A stretch of DNA of 64,000 nucleotides. Origin: an uncultured Chlorobiaceae bacterium. GTDB lineage: Bacteria > Bacteroidota > Chlorobiia > Chlorobiales > Chlorobiaceae. Made by a program: the position numbers and the translations under genes. Below the pieces are notes generated by a model. The model was not told the DNA's origin. It made no database searches and saw only the letters and a list, made by a program, of their open reading frames with translations. Positions 26,843-35,035 of the stretch are shown piece after piece. Each line of letters opens with the position of its first letter. The stretch's first letter is position 1. The DNA lies in assembly GCA_903851385.1 (NCBI GenBank), contig CAINOC010000014.1, positions 1 through 64,000 of the forward strand, read 5' to 3'.

Positions 26843-27645
26843 GCGGTAAACCAGTATGTTTTACCGTTTACAGGCACAACAAGGCTTGCCGGTACTCTGA
26901 TCTCTTTTTCAAGAAAGATTTTCTCTGCAAGCGCTGCCTTCTCTTTCCCCAGGGTAAAAAACAGCACGTTCCGTGCATGGTTGATGATCGGCAGAGTCAG
27001 GGTAAGCCGCTTTCCCGGTGGCTTAGCCAGAGGCTCGTTGACAGCAACGACCCATTGCTCTTCTACCTGAAGTGCCCCCTTGTTGTCAGCAAACAATGAT
27101 GCGGTATGTCCGTCTTCTCCGAGCCCGAGGATCACAAGGTCAAACATCGGAAACTCCTCTCCTGAGAAAGAGCCATCGGCCATAAAAAAATTACGGATGC
27201 TTTCTTCATATCGTCTTGCCGCCTCTTTTTCATCTTTCTGCTCTGCGGGCATTCTGAAAATATGGTTTTCAGCAATGGATATTTCTGAAAGCAGGGTCTC
27301 CCTGGCCATCCGGTAATTACTCTCTTGATTATCGAACGAGACGCATCGTTCATCCCCCCAGAAAAGCCATGTCTTTTCCCAGGGCATACATGTTATGTTC
27401 CCTTTTCTGATAGCTCCGTCCGGCAAGGGGAATTGAAGCTGATAGTGCTCCATAGTATTCGCATCAACACCTCGCGCAAGTTGCCGATAAAGTGATCTGG
27501 GCGAGTTCCCGCCTGCAAGCACAAGAGAGAATCGTCCATGCTCCTTAACGGCCCGATATGCTTCTGAAATAATGAGTGCTGCAGCGTGTTCCGTTATCTC
27601 AGTTTCAGTGCCTTTATAGAGGAACTTTTGTGCAGCAGTGTTCAT
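26833..27645 (-). CDS. pgl: 6-phosphogluconolactonase (DevB type)
   Basis: A 270-aa lactonase of the NagB/RpiA fold. Family motifs are [18 protein letters not shown] (~residues 40-57), [22 protein letters not shown] (located ~90-111) and [19 protein letters not shown] with the catalytic acidic/His residues (~173-191). It hydrolyses the product of Zwf to 6-phosphogluconate. It is encoded convergently to zwf with a 10-bp overlap of coding ends. The start ATG at 27645 is family-like; no strong ribosome site was seen. Confidence 0.93.
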   Translation of the reverse strand: MNTAAQKFLYKGTETEITEHAAALIISEAYRAVKEHGRFSLVLAGGNSPRSLYRQLARGVDANTMEHYQLQFPLPDGAIRKGNITCMPWEKTWLFWGDERCVSFDNQESNYRMARETLLSEISIAENHIFRMPAEQKDEKEAARRYEESIRNFFMADGSFSGEEFPMFDLVILGLGEDGHTASLFADNKGALQVEEQWVVAVNEPLAKPPGKRLTLTLPIINHARNVLFFTLGKEKAALAEKIFLEKEIRVPASLVVPVNGKTYWFTAQL

Positions 27646-27708
27646 CTCCTGTTTCCGTTATGTTCTTCTGATTTCTGTGCTTTGCTACTTCTGTAATGCC
27701 CTTTTCTA

Positions 27709-28296
27709 TCACTTTCCTCCTAAGCGCTTCAATGCTTCCCGAGCATTTGCATTCCCCTGATTAGCGGAAAGGCGATACCATTTGAGAGCTTCTGCATAGT
27801 CCACAGGAACACTTTCGCCATGTTCGTACATTATCCCGAGATAATTTTGGGCGTTGGCATTTCCCTGAGCAGCGGCAAGTCGAAACCATTTGAACGCTTT
27901 GGGAAAGTCCGCACGAACACCATAACCGTTATAGTACATAAACCCGAGATTGTTCTGGGCGTTGGTATCCCCCTGATCAACCGCCAAGCGAAACCATTTG
28001 AGTGCTTCTGCATAGTCTTGAGTGACTCCTCTGCCAAAATAGTACATAACCCCGAGATGGGACTGGGCGTTGGCATCCCCCTCTTCAACGGCCAGTCGAA
28101 ACCATTTGAGCGCTTCGGCATTGTCTTGAGTGAAGCCAGAACCAGTTCCATACGCTTCACCAAGTTTGTTCTGAGCCTTTGCATCATTTTTTTTATCAGC
28201 AGTTTGCCATTGCTGAATCTCTTGTTGGTTTGCTGCTTTGACTTGTCCAAATAACAGTGTCAAGCATAAAACACACAGAAGTATTTTTTCGAGCAT
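27709..28296 (-). CDS. exported Sel1-repeat (TPR-like) protein
   Basis: A 195-aa protein with a signal peptide (residues ~1-21, ending at a likely V-K-A site) and four Sel1 repeats of 36 residues each. The unit consensus is ANAQNxLGxMYxxGxGVxxDYAEALKWFRLAAxQGN. The repeats are also clear in DNA as ~108-bp units, giving strongly patterned reading frames on the opposite strand that are not genes. Sel1 proteins are periplasmic or cytoplasmic scaffolds in protein-protein contacts, without catalytic activity. It lies beyond pgl on the same strand, 63 bp away, but a functional link is not obvious. Confidence 0.9.
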   Translation of the reverse strand: MLEKILLCVLCLTLLFGQVKAANQQEIQQWQTADKKNDAKAQNKLGEAYGTGSGFTQDNAEALKWFRLAVEEGDANAQSHLGVMYYFGRGVTQDYAEALKWFRLAVDQGDTNAQNNLGFMYYNGYGVRADFPKAFKWFRLAAAQGNANAQNYLGIMYEHGESVPVDYAEALKWYRLSANQGNANAREALKRLGGK

Positions 28297-28412
28297 AATT
28301 CGCCTATTATCAGCTAAAAGCGTGGGGTGAGGGGGGGGATGTTAGCAAGGAGTTTCTCTCTGTGGTCATTATCCAGTTTCATACCATAAAATAAACAAAG
28401 AAATTATAAAAC

Positions 28413-28446
28413 ACGAAAGCCCAGCTTTTCAGTGCTGGGCTTTCGT
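28413..28446 (-). terminator. strong hairpin terminator downstream of the Nif11 peptide gene
   Basis: ACGAAAGCCCAGC (28413-28425) and GCTGGGCTTTCGT (28434-28446) form a perfect 13-bp stem with an 8-nt loop. On the minus strand it is followed by GTTTTATAA, and it lies 78 bp past the stop codon of the Nif11-like gene, which it would end. It also insulates the Sel1 gene that follows on the same strand. Confidence 0.75.
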
Positions 28447-28523
28447 TCATCGTGGTTCCTTCTTGCCCGGTTTTAGCGGCGGGTGGCGGCGTTTGGTTTA
28501 ATCTAGTGTACTTAAATGGCAAG

Positions 28524-28697
28524 TTATTCAATCATTGAGTAGGTTGCAGCTTCTAACTCGTCTGAAGTGAATTGATACCCCTTTCGATTGATATAGGCTA
28601 TCTTTGTTTCCGGGTCTTCCTTCTTTATCACAGCGGTCTTAAAAGCATCATCTTTTTTCATCCTTTCGAGGAATGCCTCGGCTAGTTCCTTTGACAT
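28524..28697 (-). CDS. Nif11-like peptide (RiPP leader-type), stand-alone
   Basis: A 57-aa peptide beginning MSKELAEAFLERMKKDDAFK and containing DPETKIAYINRKGYQFTSDE (the second half). The pattern FLERMxxDDxFKxxVxxxxDPExxxxYxxxxGYxFTxDEL is that of Nif11-type domains (nitrogenase-associated/leader peptide family), which act as recognition leaders for RiPP-modifying enzymes. The ATG at 28697 has a strong ribosome site (AAGGAG, 6-bp spacing). The peptide stops after the leader with no Gly-Gly cut site and no Cys/Ser/Thr-rich core, and no modifying enzyme is seen nearby. It may be a remnant, a regulator, or an orphan leader. Confidence 0.75.
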   Translation of the reverse strand: MSKELAEAFLERMKKDDAFKTAVIKKEDPETKIAYINRKGYQFTSDELEAATYSMIE

Positions 28698-29171
28698 GGG
28701 TTGCTCCTTGTGTGTGTTGGGGGATGTGTGTCAACGAATCTCATGGGTGAAATTTCGTCTGCAGTAATATAATAAACCTATCTTTTCAACGTAAATATAA
28801 AGCGAAAGTTTCTCGTTTTTTTGTAGTTACCGTTCATGCCATTTTTTTGTGTTAATGCAATTGTTGGAGGTAACACAAACGAAAGAGCTTGTTGCGCGCA
28901 TTCGCTTGCTGATGTTTAATGGGGTGATGGAGTTTTTGAATTGGCCGAGATTTCTCGCTTATCCGCTCATTACGGTGATTTCTGGATGAGTGATCAGGGA
29001 GGTGTTTTCCCTCGGTAGAACATTCAGGTTAGGGTCCGCAAATCGTGCTCTTTTTATTTGAAGTTTTATTTGGTTATTTTACGCCATAAAGGTTGCGTCG
29101 GTAATGCTGTTTATTTGAACACTGAATATCTTGCTGATGCAACAGCCGGTATAATTGTTTAAAGTCCCCCT
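28698..29171. other. 474-bp gap upstream of the Nif11 and HD-GYP genes
   Basis: This divergent intergenic region must hold promoters for the Nif11-like gene (minus) and the PAS/GAF/HD-GYP gene (plus), but no convincing -35/-10 pair was found. A 44-codon ORF from ATG 28855 to TGA 28989 exists without a ribosome site and is not supported as a gene. No repeat or RNA structure stands out. Confidence 0.4.
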
Positions 29172-31301
29172 ATGAACAAAAAACCGCACAGCAATAACTC
29201 TCCAACTCTGTCAGAGTTACGCACTTTGGCCGAAGAGCGCCTGAAGGAAAAACAGCTCAGCACTGCCGACTGCCAACTGCCGACTAATTCGTCCTCACCC
29301 GATGAGATGCTCAGGCTTATCCATGAGCTCGAGTTACACCAAATGGAGCTTGCAATGCAGCAGGATGAACTTGCTCAAACCAGGATTGAACTGGAGGGTA
29401 GTCTCACTTTGTACACTGATCTTTACGACTTTGCACCAACAGGGTATGTGACTTTGGGCAGGGAGAGTACGATTCATCAGGCCAACCTGACAGCCACCAA
29501 ACTGCTTGGCGTTGACCGCTCCCGATTACTGGGCATGCGGTTTAAAAAACTTGTTCTTTCAGAAGACCATCAAGTACTTGATGCATTGCTTGAGAAAGTG
29601 TTCACAAAGAGAGTCCCGGGAACTTGCGAGGTAAAGCTTTCGGCAGACGCGGCTCCACAATCGAAAACTCCAGAGACCCACTTTGGTCACATAGTTCGCC
29701 TTGATGCCGCAATGAGTGATACTGATTATGGCTGCCGGATTATACTCTCAGACATTACTGAGCAAAAAAAGGCTGAAAATGAACTGCACAGGCTGACCTG
29801 CATACTCCAGGCCACCACACTTTGCAATCAGGCACTGATTCACAGCACTGATGAAATGGAATTGGTTCAAAAGATTTGCAATATCGTTGTAGATATTGGT
29901 GGCTATCGGATGGCGTGGATTGGTTATACCGAACACGACAAGGAAAAAAGAGTACGCCCGATAGCGCAATCAGGTTTTGATGAAGGTTACCTTGAAACAG
30001 TTACCATATCATGGGATGATACAGAATTTGGACGAGGCACTGCAGGAACAGCAATCCACACTGGTAAGCCAGTAACCTCGATTGATATCATCCATGACCC
30101 GATGATGAAGCCATGGCGAAGCGAGGCGATCAAGCACGGTTATGCCTCCTGTCTAAGCTTACCCTTGAAAGCCGGTCATGAGGTATTTGGTGTATTAACG
30201 ATCTATTCTTCCCATCCTAGTGCTTTTAATGCAGAGGAAACAAATCGGCACACCTCGCTGGCTGACAATCTGGCTTTTGGCATCACGATGTTGCGAAACC
30301 GTGAGGCAAAACAACGTTCAGATGATGAGCTGAAGCAGAGTGAAGAGCAGTTCAGGAAGATGTTTGAGGAGCATTCTGCAATAAAATTAGTTATTGACTC
30401 GGATACCGGTAGTATTGTCAATGCCAACAAAGCTGCCGCTGATTTCTATGGGTGGTCAATTGAAGAACTCTGCACGATGCGCGTTCATGACATCAATACT
30501 CTCTCGTCTGAAGAGGTTCGCGATGTTATTGAGCAAATAAGATTGAGAGAGAAAAAACGGTGTTTATTTCAACACCGCAGGGCAGATGGCTCTCTTCGTG
30601 ATATTGTGGCGTTCACCAATGTAATTAAGATCGGAGGAAAAGACCTTGTTTTTGCAATCATTCAAGACATCACCGAGCAGAAAGTTGCAGAACAAAAGAT
30701 AGAGAGTTATGTAAAACTGTTGGAAAACGCAATGCAGAGCACGCTTCAGGCGGTTGCAAATGTCGTGGAAGCCCATGATCCCTACACCGCAGGTCATGAG
30801 TGGCGCGTTGGCATGATTTCGGGGGATATAGCTCGGGAAATGGGGTGGAGCGAAGAGAAGAGCAAGACTCTGCACCTTATTGGATTGGTGCACGACATCG
30901 GCAAAATGAGCATACCGTCCGAGATACTTTCCAAGCCGGGCCGATTGTCAGCAATTGAGTTTGAACTCATCAAGACTCATGCGGAAAAAGGTTATCAAAT
31001 CCTCAAGGATGTCCAGTTTACTCTGCCGATTGCAGAAATCATTCGGGAGCACCACGAGCGTATGGATGGCAGCGGCTATCCGCAGGGCCTGAAAGGAGAA
31101 GAGATACTTCTTGAATCGCGCATACTTGCCGTTGCCGACGTGCTTGAAGCCATAGCCTCACATCGCCCTTACCGGGCCTCATTAGGGATCGAAGCAGCCC
31201 TTAATGATATTGAGAGCCAACGTGGCAGCTTATTCGACTCTGAAGTAGTTGATGCCCTGCTCCGCCTGTTTCGCGAAAAAGGCTATCAGCTCCCTGCCTG
31301 A
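29172..31301 (+). CDS. PAS-GAF-PAS-HD-GYP signalling protein (c-di-GMP phosphodiesterase type)
   Basis: A 709-aa cytoplasmic sensor. After a short helical N-terminus there is a PAS domain (~residues 65-195), a GAF domain (~215-370, DEMELVQKICNIVVDIGGYRMAW), a second PAS (~390-510) and a C-terminal HD-GYP domain (~515-709). The metal-binding HD is in GLVHDIGKM and the signature HHERMDGSGYPQGL is complete, so it should hydrolyse cyclic di-GMP. There is no membrane segment. The HD-GYP half is nearly the same as that of the gene at 31676-33658, at both DNA and protein level, showing a recent tandem duplication or gene conversion. No GGDEF domain is present. Confidence 0.93.
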   Translation: MNKKPHSNNSPTLSELRTLAEERLKEKQLSTADCQLPTNSSSPDEMLRLIHELELHQMELAMQQDELAQTRIELEGSLTLYTDLYDFAPTGYVTLGRESTIHQANLTATKLLGVDRSRLLGMRFKKLVLSEDHQVLDALLEKVFTKRVPGTCEVKLSADAAPQSKTPETHFGHIVRLDAAMSDTDYGCRIILSDITEQKKAENELHRLTCILQATTLCNQALIHSTDEMELVQKICNIVVDIGGYRMAWIGYTEHDKEKRVRPIAQSGFDEGYLETVTISWDDTEFGRGTAGTAIHTGKPVTSIDIIHDPMMKPWRSEAIKHGYASCLSLPLKAGHEVFGVLTIYSSHPSAFNAEETNRHTSLADNLAFGITMLRNREAKQRSDDELKQSEEQFRKMFEEHSAIKLVIDSDTGSIVNANKAAADFYGWSIEELCTMRVHDINTLSSEEVRDVIEQIRLREKKRCLFQHRRADGSLRDIVAFTNVIKIGGKDLVFAIIQDITEQKVAEQKIESYVKLLENAMQSTLQAVANVVEAHDPYTAGHEWRVGMISGDIAREMGWSEEKSKTLHLIGLVHDIGKMSIPSEILSKPGRLSAIEFELIKTHAEKGYQILKDVQFTLPIAEIIREHHERMDGSGYPQGLKGEEILLESRILAVADVLEAIASHRPYRASLGIEAALNDIESQRGSLFDSEVVDALLRLFREKGYQLPA

Positions 31302-31675
31302 TGCTAACTAGCCGGAACAGAGTGGCAACCTCCTGAAGCCGTCAGCAGGGCTTTAGCGCGTTAGCGACAATATTCAAAAGCCCTGAACGATTCAGGTTTT
31401 GAAATAATTACCCAATCACCACAAGCGGATCCATCCCCGTCTCACCCCCAGGCGGCACCTCACGGTGACCCCAATGCTCAGGCCACATCCGGTCATGGCC
31501 CTCTTCCCGAGTCTGCGAAATAACCCCAATATTTCAAACGGTATGATTTTGAGGAAAGCTTCTTTCGAAAATAAGACGGTTTGATTTCTGCGTAGTAGTT
31601 GGGTAACTTGCATTGTTCCCATCCAAGCATAGAACGACAGAAAGTTTACATGTATGTAATTTCATCTGACCCTCA
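31302..31675. other. gap with terminator-like hairpin and duplicated segment (copy A)
   Basis: CCTGAA-CGA-TTCAGG followed by TTTT (31382-31400) is a short terminator-like hairpin after the first HD-GYP gene. Positions 31498-31616 form the first copy of a ~119-bp segment repeated at 34132-34250 with about 12 mismatches and no gaps. A 68-codon minus-strand ORF across it has mostly amino-acid-changing differences between copies and is not supported as a gene. Confidence 0.6.
31498..31616. repeat. 119-bp non-coding repeat, copy A
   Basis: First copy of a segment also present at 34132-34250; roughly 90% identical by direct comparison with no insertions. It starts GCCCTCTTCC and ends near GGGTAACTTG. 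It lies about 200 bp after the first HD-GYP gene and 60 bp before the second one. Confidence 0.8.
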
Positions 31676-33658
31676 ATGAGAAAGTATATGAAAACCACTT
31701 CTCGAAATCGCTTCATATTGATCGCCTCCACCAGCTATCTGGTATTTGCCTTATTCTGGATTTTTCTATCAGACCAGTTTCTGACGATCTCCGCCGATAT
31801 CAAATCAATGGTCTGGCTCTCAACAGCTAAAGGGGTGTTTTTTGTTATCTCCACTACAGTAATGTTAATCGTCGCATTGCATACCGTCCCTCCGCAGAAC
31901 GCCTCATCAACTGAAACCTTGCTTGATAAGCTCGCCACAGGGCTCACACCCTCTCTGGCGAAGTATCTTTTTGCTTTCATAATCTCCCTGTCCATGCTTC
32001 TTGTGCGCGGTGGTATCGCTCTTTCATTCGAAGCGCGCCCACTCATGATTCTCTTTATATTTCCGATTATTCTCAGTGCTTATATAGGCGGTCTCTGGCC
32101 TGGTCTTCTATCAACAGCAACGGTCGCACTCGGCCTGTTTTTTTTTATGATGCCGCCACTCCATAGCTCTTCCAATACGAATATATTTGACCGGATTCAA
32201 CTCGGCATACTCGTGGCCAACGGTTTCGCTGTCAGTCTGCTCAGCGAAATGTTTAAGCGGTCATATGCAAAAGCTGAAACCAACCGCCGTTTACTCAATA
32301 CCGTTGTAACAGGTACCACAGACGCAATATTCATCAAAGACAGAGAGGGGCGCTATGTTCTCTTAAATAAAGCAGCAGAAGGATTTATTGGAAAAAAGGT
32401 CGACGAAATTATCGGCTATGACGATAACGCTCTCTTTTCAGAGCCAACAGCAAGAACGCTGATGGCGGAAGATCGATCAATCATGGAGACAGGAAAGATA
32501 ATGACCTCCGAAATACAGGCTGCCAACAGTGCTGGCAGGGTCATAGATTTTTCGCAAATCAAAGGAGCGATAATCGATAAGCAGGGAAGGTGTATCGGTA
32601 TGTTCGGTATTTCGCGAGACATTAGCGAACGCAAATTGGCAGAAGAGAATCTCCGGGCCGCCAAAACCATGTTTGAAGCAGCTCTTGCAAATATGAGCGA
32701 TGCCGTCTTTATCTCTGATACCACAGGAAAATTCACTCACTTTAATGATGCTTTTGTAACATTTCACAAATTCAGGAACAAAGAGGAGTGTGCCAAGACG
32801 TTTGATGAGTACCCGAAGTTTATCGACGTATACTTGATCACGGGGGAACTTGTTCCCGTGGAAAATTGGGCTGTACCGAGTGCTCTGCGAGGCGAAATCG
32901 GTACAGGAGTCGAATTCAGACTGCTCCGAAAGGATACTGGTCAAACATGGTTTGGAAGCTACAATTATGCACCCATACACAACCAGGAAGGCTGTATCGT
33001 CGGCTCAGTAGTCACCGCTCGAGACATTAGCGAAAGCAAAGCTGCAGAAGAAAAGATAACGGGTTATATAATACAGTTGGAAAAAGCAATGCGTAGCACG
33101 CTTCAGGCGGTAGCAAATGTTGTGGAAGCACATGATCCCTACACCGCAGGTCATGAGTGGCGCGTTGGTATCATCGCAGCGGACCTGGCACGGGAAATGG
33201 GGTGGAGCGAAGAGAAGTGCGACACTCTGCACCTCATCGGATTGGTGCACGACATCGGCAAAATGAGCGTACCTGCCGAGATACTTTCCAAACCGGGCCG
33301 ATTGTCAGCAATCGAGTTTGAGCTCGTCAAAACTCATGCTGAGCAAGGTTATCAAATCCTCAAGGATGTCGAGTTTCCTCTGCCGATTGCACGAATCATC
33401 CGGGAGCACCACGAGCGTATGGACGGAAGCGGCTATCCACAGGGCCTGAAAGGAGATGAGATACTTATTGAAGCTCGCATCCTTGCCGTAGCCGATGTGC
33501 TGGAAGCCATGGCCTCACATCGTCCTTACAGGCCATCATTAGGCCTCGAAGAAGCCATTAGTGAAATTGAGAGTCATCGGGTGCAGCACTTCGACCCGGA
33601 AGTAGTTGATGCCCTGCTCCGCCTGTTTCGCGAAAAAGGCTATCAGCTCCCGGCCTGA
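31676..33658 (+). CDS. membrane DUF4118/PAS/HD-GYP signalling protein
   Basis: A 660-aa membrane-bound sensor. Two N-terminal helices (~residues 11-34 and 44-68) are followed by three or four helices of KdpD/DUF4118 type (~97-200, FLFIFPIILSAYIGGLWPG with I-to-F uncertain; seen as LFIFPIILSAYIGGLWPG). Two PAS domains (~205-325 and ~330-450) and a C-terminal HD-GYP domain (~460-660) follow. The catalytic HD (GLVHDIGKM) and HHERMDGSGYPQGL are intact. About 82% of residues in the last 200 match the preceding gene, and the two genes are in tandem, so the sensor half was exchanged while the output half was copied. It is expected to lower c-di-GMP. Confidence 0.93.
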   Translation: MRKYMKTTSRNRFILIASTSYLVFALFWIFLSDQFLTISADIKSMVWLSTAKGVFFVISTTVMLIVALHTVPPQNASSTETLLDKLATGLTPSLAKYLFAFIISLSMLLVRGGIALSFEARPLMILFIFPIILSAYIGGLWPGLLSTATVALGLFFFMMPPLHSSSNTNIFDRIQLGILVANGFAVSLLSEMFKRSYAKAETNRRLLNTVVTGTTDAIFIKDREGRYVLLNKAAEGFIGKKVDEIIGYDDNALFSEPTARTLMAEDRSIMETGKIMTSEIQAANSAGRVIDFSQIKGAIIDKQGRCIGMFGISRDISERKLAEENLRAAKTMFEAALANMSDAVFISDTTGKFTHFNDAFVTFHKFRNKEECAKTFDEYPKFIDVYLITGELVPVENWAVPSALRGEIGTGVEFRLLRKDTGQTWFGSYNYAPIHNQEGCIVGSVVTARDISESKAAEEKITGYIIQLEKAMRSTLQAVANVVEAHDPYTAGHEWRVGIIAADLAREMGWSEEKCDTLHLIGLVHDIGKMSVPAEILSKPGRLSAIEFELVKTHAEQGYQILKDVEFPLPIARIIREHHERMDGSGYPQGLKGDEILIEARILAVADVLEAMASHRPYRPSLGLEEAISEIESHRVQHFDPEVVDALLRLFREKGYQLPA

Positions 33659-33974
33659 TGCTAGTCAGCAGGGCTTTAGGGTGTTAGCGCTGATGATGTT
33701 ACGCTCCATAACTCTGCATCGATTCGAGCGTCTTTTTGGCCGTTCTGTATACCCCACACAACAGTATTGGAACTAAAATTCTGTTCGTTCGGGCACATAA
33801 TACTATGGTGAGCGGGACAAAGGAGGCGAAAATAGGGTTTGACATCAAATGTTCCCGAAATGCCGCTACTCCTCACAATCTTCAGGGCACCTCTATTTAC
33901 TCGCTGAGAGTAAGAGATGGAAGGCAAACTTTACCTGCAGGCTGAAAAAAGCTATCCTCTTAAGACAGCTTTAG

Positions 33975-34008
33975 TTTTGTTGGGGTTCAGGAATCACCCC
34001 AACAAAAC
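33975..34008. repeat. REP-like palindrome, copy 3 (perfect 13-bp stem)
   Basis: GTTTTGTTGGGGT (33975-33987 region) pairs with ACCCCAACAAAAC to give a perfect 13-bp inverted repeat around the same loop TCAGGAATC found in copies 1 and 2. It lacks the GTAG tetranucleotide; instead the palindrome is extended by the TTTTG/CAAAA arms. It may be a dimer-end or repaired form of the same element. Confidence 0.7.
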
Positions 34009-34131
34009 AAACGATCAAATCATTTTCGTTATGAGATTAAAACACTCTTAATATAGTGCACAGAAGTAGCGGCTTGATACAACGAGAGGAAATAAAAAAA
34101 GCCAAATCTTGCACGCCACCTCCCGGGAATT

Positions 34132-34250
34132 GCCCTCTTCCAGAGTCTTCGAAATAACCCCAATATTTCAAACGGTATGATTTTAATGACAGCTTCCTTC
34201 GAAACCGAGACGGCTTGATTTCTGCGTGGTAGTTGGGTAACTTGGATTGT
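34132..34250. repeat. 119-bp non-coding repeat, copy B
   Basis: Second copy of the segment at 31498-31616. It lies about 470 bp after the second HD-GYP gene, the extra distance being filled by unassigned sequence and REP-like copy 3. It ends 80 bp before the following membrane protein gene, where a promoter could reside. Confidence 0.8.
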
Positions 34251-34330
34251 CATGTTATGATTTCGATTTGTTTTTTTTGAAGGCTATGTTTATCTGAGGA
34301 CAACCGTGTAAATGAAAAGGGAGAAGAGTT

Positions 34331-34987
34331 ATGGCCGCTTTTGATTTTGGGGATAAATTTGATCCGCAGCTGTTCGATCAACAGCTCAATGCATCAGTAA
34401 CCGTTAATGCTCAAGACTATGTAAGGCAGGGTTGGGAGATGTTCAAAGAGCATATCGGGGAGTTTGTCGGATTTACGCTCATTATTTTTGTCGGGTCTGT
34501 ATTAAGTTCCTCCCTGCATGCTCCGGGCTCCTTGATTTTCTCCGCAATTGCCGCATCCTTCTATGCTGGATACAGCATTATCACTTTTATGTTATTAAGG
34601 GGAAAGCCCTTTCAATTCGGAGATTTTTTCAGGGGCTTCAATTATTTCCTTCCTCTTTTTCTTGCCACTCTTGCTGGTGGTATCCTGGTAAGCATAGGAC
34701 TTGTGCTCCTCATTTTTCCTGGTATTTATCTTGCCGTGGGATATATGTTTGCCACTTTTCTCGTCATTGATTACCGGATGGATTTTTGGTCTGCTATGGA
34801 GATCAGCCGTAAAATCATTACCAGGCATTGGTTCTCATTTTTTGGTTTTGCATTGGTACTTTGTGCACTCAACTTTATTGGTCTGCTGATGCTTGGTGTA
34901 GGGCTTCTGGTAACTCTGCCTGTTTCGGCCTGTGCAGCGGCAATTGCGTACAAGGAGATTATAGGTCTCCATTCGATGGAGTGGTAG
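34331..34987 (+). CDS. multi-pass membrane protein of unknown function
   Basis: A 218-aa protein with a soluble N-terminus (~1-45) and about four to five membrane helices (residues ~48-75, 82-98, 112-140, 165-190, 190-210). The layout of Gly-rich helices with a V-I-D-Y-R-M-D-F-W-S-A-M segment between them resembles the membrane domain seen in glycerophosphodiesterase-associated and DUF975-like proteins, whose N-terminal helix reads QGWEMFKEHIGEFVGF. No catalytic residues are evident. A ribosome site (GAGAAGAG) precedes the ATG. The SIMPL-domain gene follows 48 bp downstream in the same direction. Confidence 0.75.
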   Translation: MAAFDFGDKFDPQLFDQQLNASVTVNAQDYVRQGWEMFKEHIGEFVGFTLIIFVGSVLSSSLHAPGSLIFSAIAASFYAGYSIITFMLLRGKPFQFGDFFRGFNYFLPLFLATLAGGILVSIGLVLLIFPGIYLAVGYMFATFLVIDYRMDFWSAMEISRKIITRHWFSFFGFALVLCALNFIGLLMLGVGLLVTLPVSACAAAIAYKEIIGLHSMEW

Positions 34988-35035
34988 TTGTTATAAACCC
35001 AGTTATCTACAAGAAATTTGAAAGGAGAATTGGAG

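Larger units (their letters stand above)
33659..34330. other. 672-bp gap with duplicated tail sequence, REP-like copy 3 and segment copy B
   Basis: Directly after the second HD-GYP stop, TCAGCAGGGCTTTAG followed by a GTTAGCG tail matches the sequence following the first HD-GYP gene with a ~38-bp deletion, so the duplication includes 3' non-coding DNA. Then comes unassigned sequence (33710-33950, only weak ORFs on both strands), the REP-like element (33975-34008), and copy B (34132-34250) of the 119-bp segment. No supported gene is present. Confidence 0.55.

Noticed and set aside
27709-28296. Regular ~108-bp DNA repeats that might be a CRISPR-like or tandem repeat array.
   Set aside because: The period corresponds to 36-residue Sel1 repeats in a coding frame with an intact signal peptide, so the repetition is protein-level, not a DNA array.
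28855-28989. A 44-codon ORF between the Nif11 and HD-GYP genes.
   Set aside because: It lacks a ribosome-binding site, has no recognisable motif, and does not stand out from chance open frames.
33736-33945. A 69-codon plus-strand ORF and an overlapping minus-strand ORF between the duplicated segments.
   Set aside because: Neither has a family resemblance or ribosome site, and the DNA lies in a duplicated, rearranged non-coding block.
31416-34253. Two minus-strand ORFs (31416-31622 and 34029-34253) that translate into similar short peptides.
   Set aside because: Most nucleotide differences between the copies change amino acids, so there is no sign of protein-level constraint; the similarity comes from a non-coding DNA duplication.
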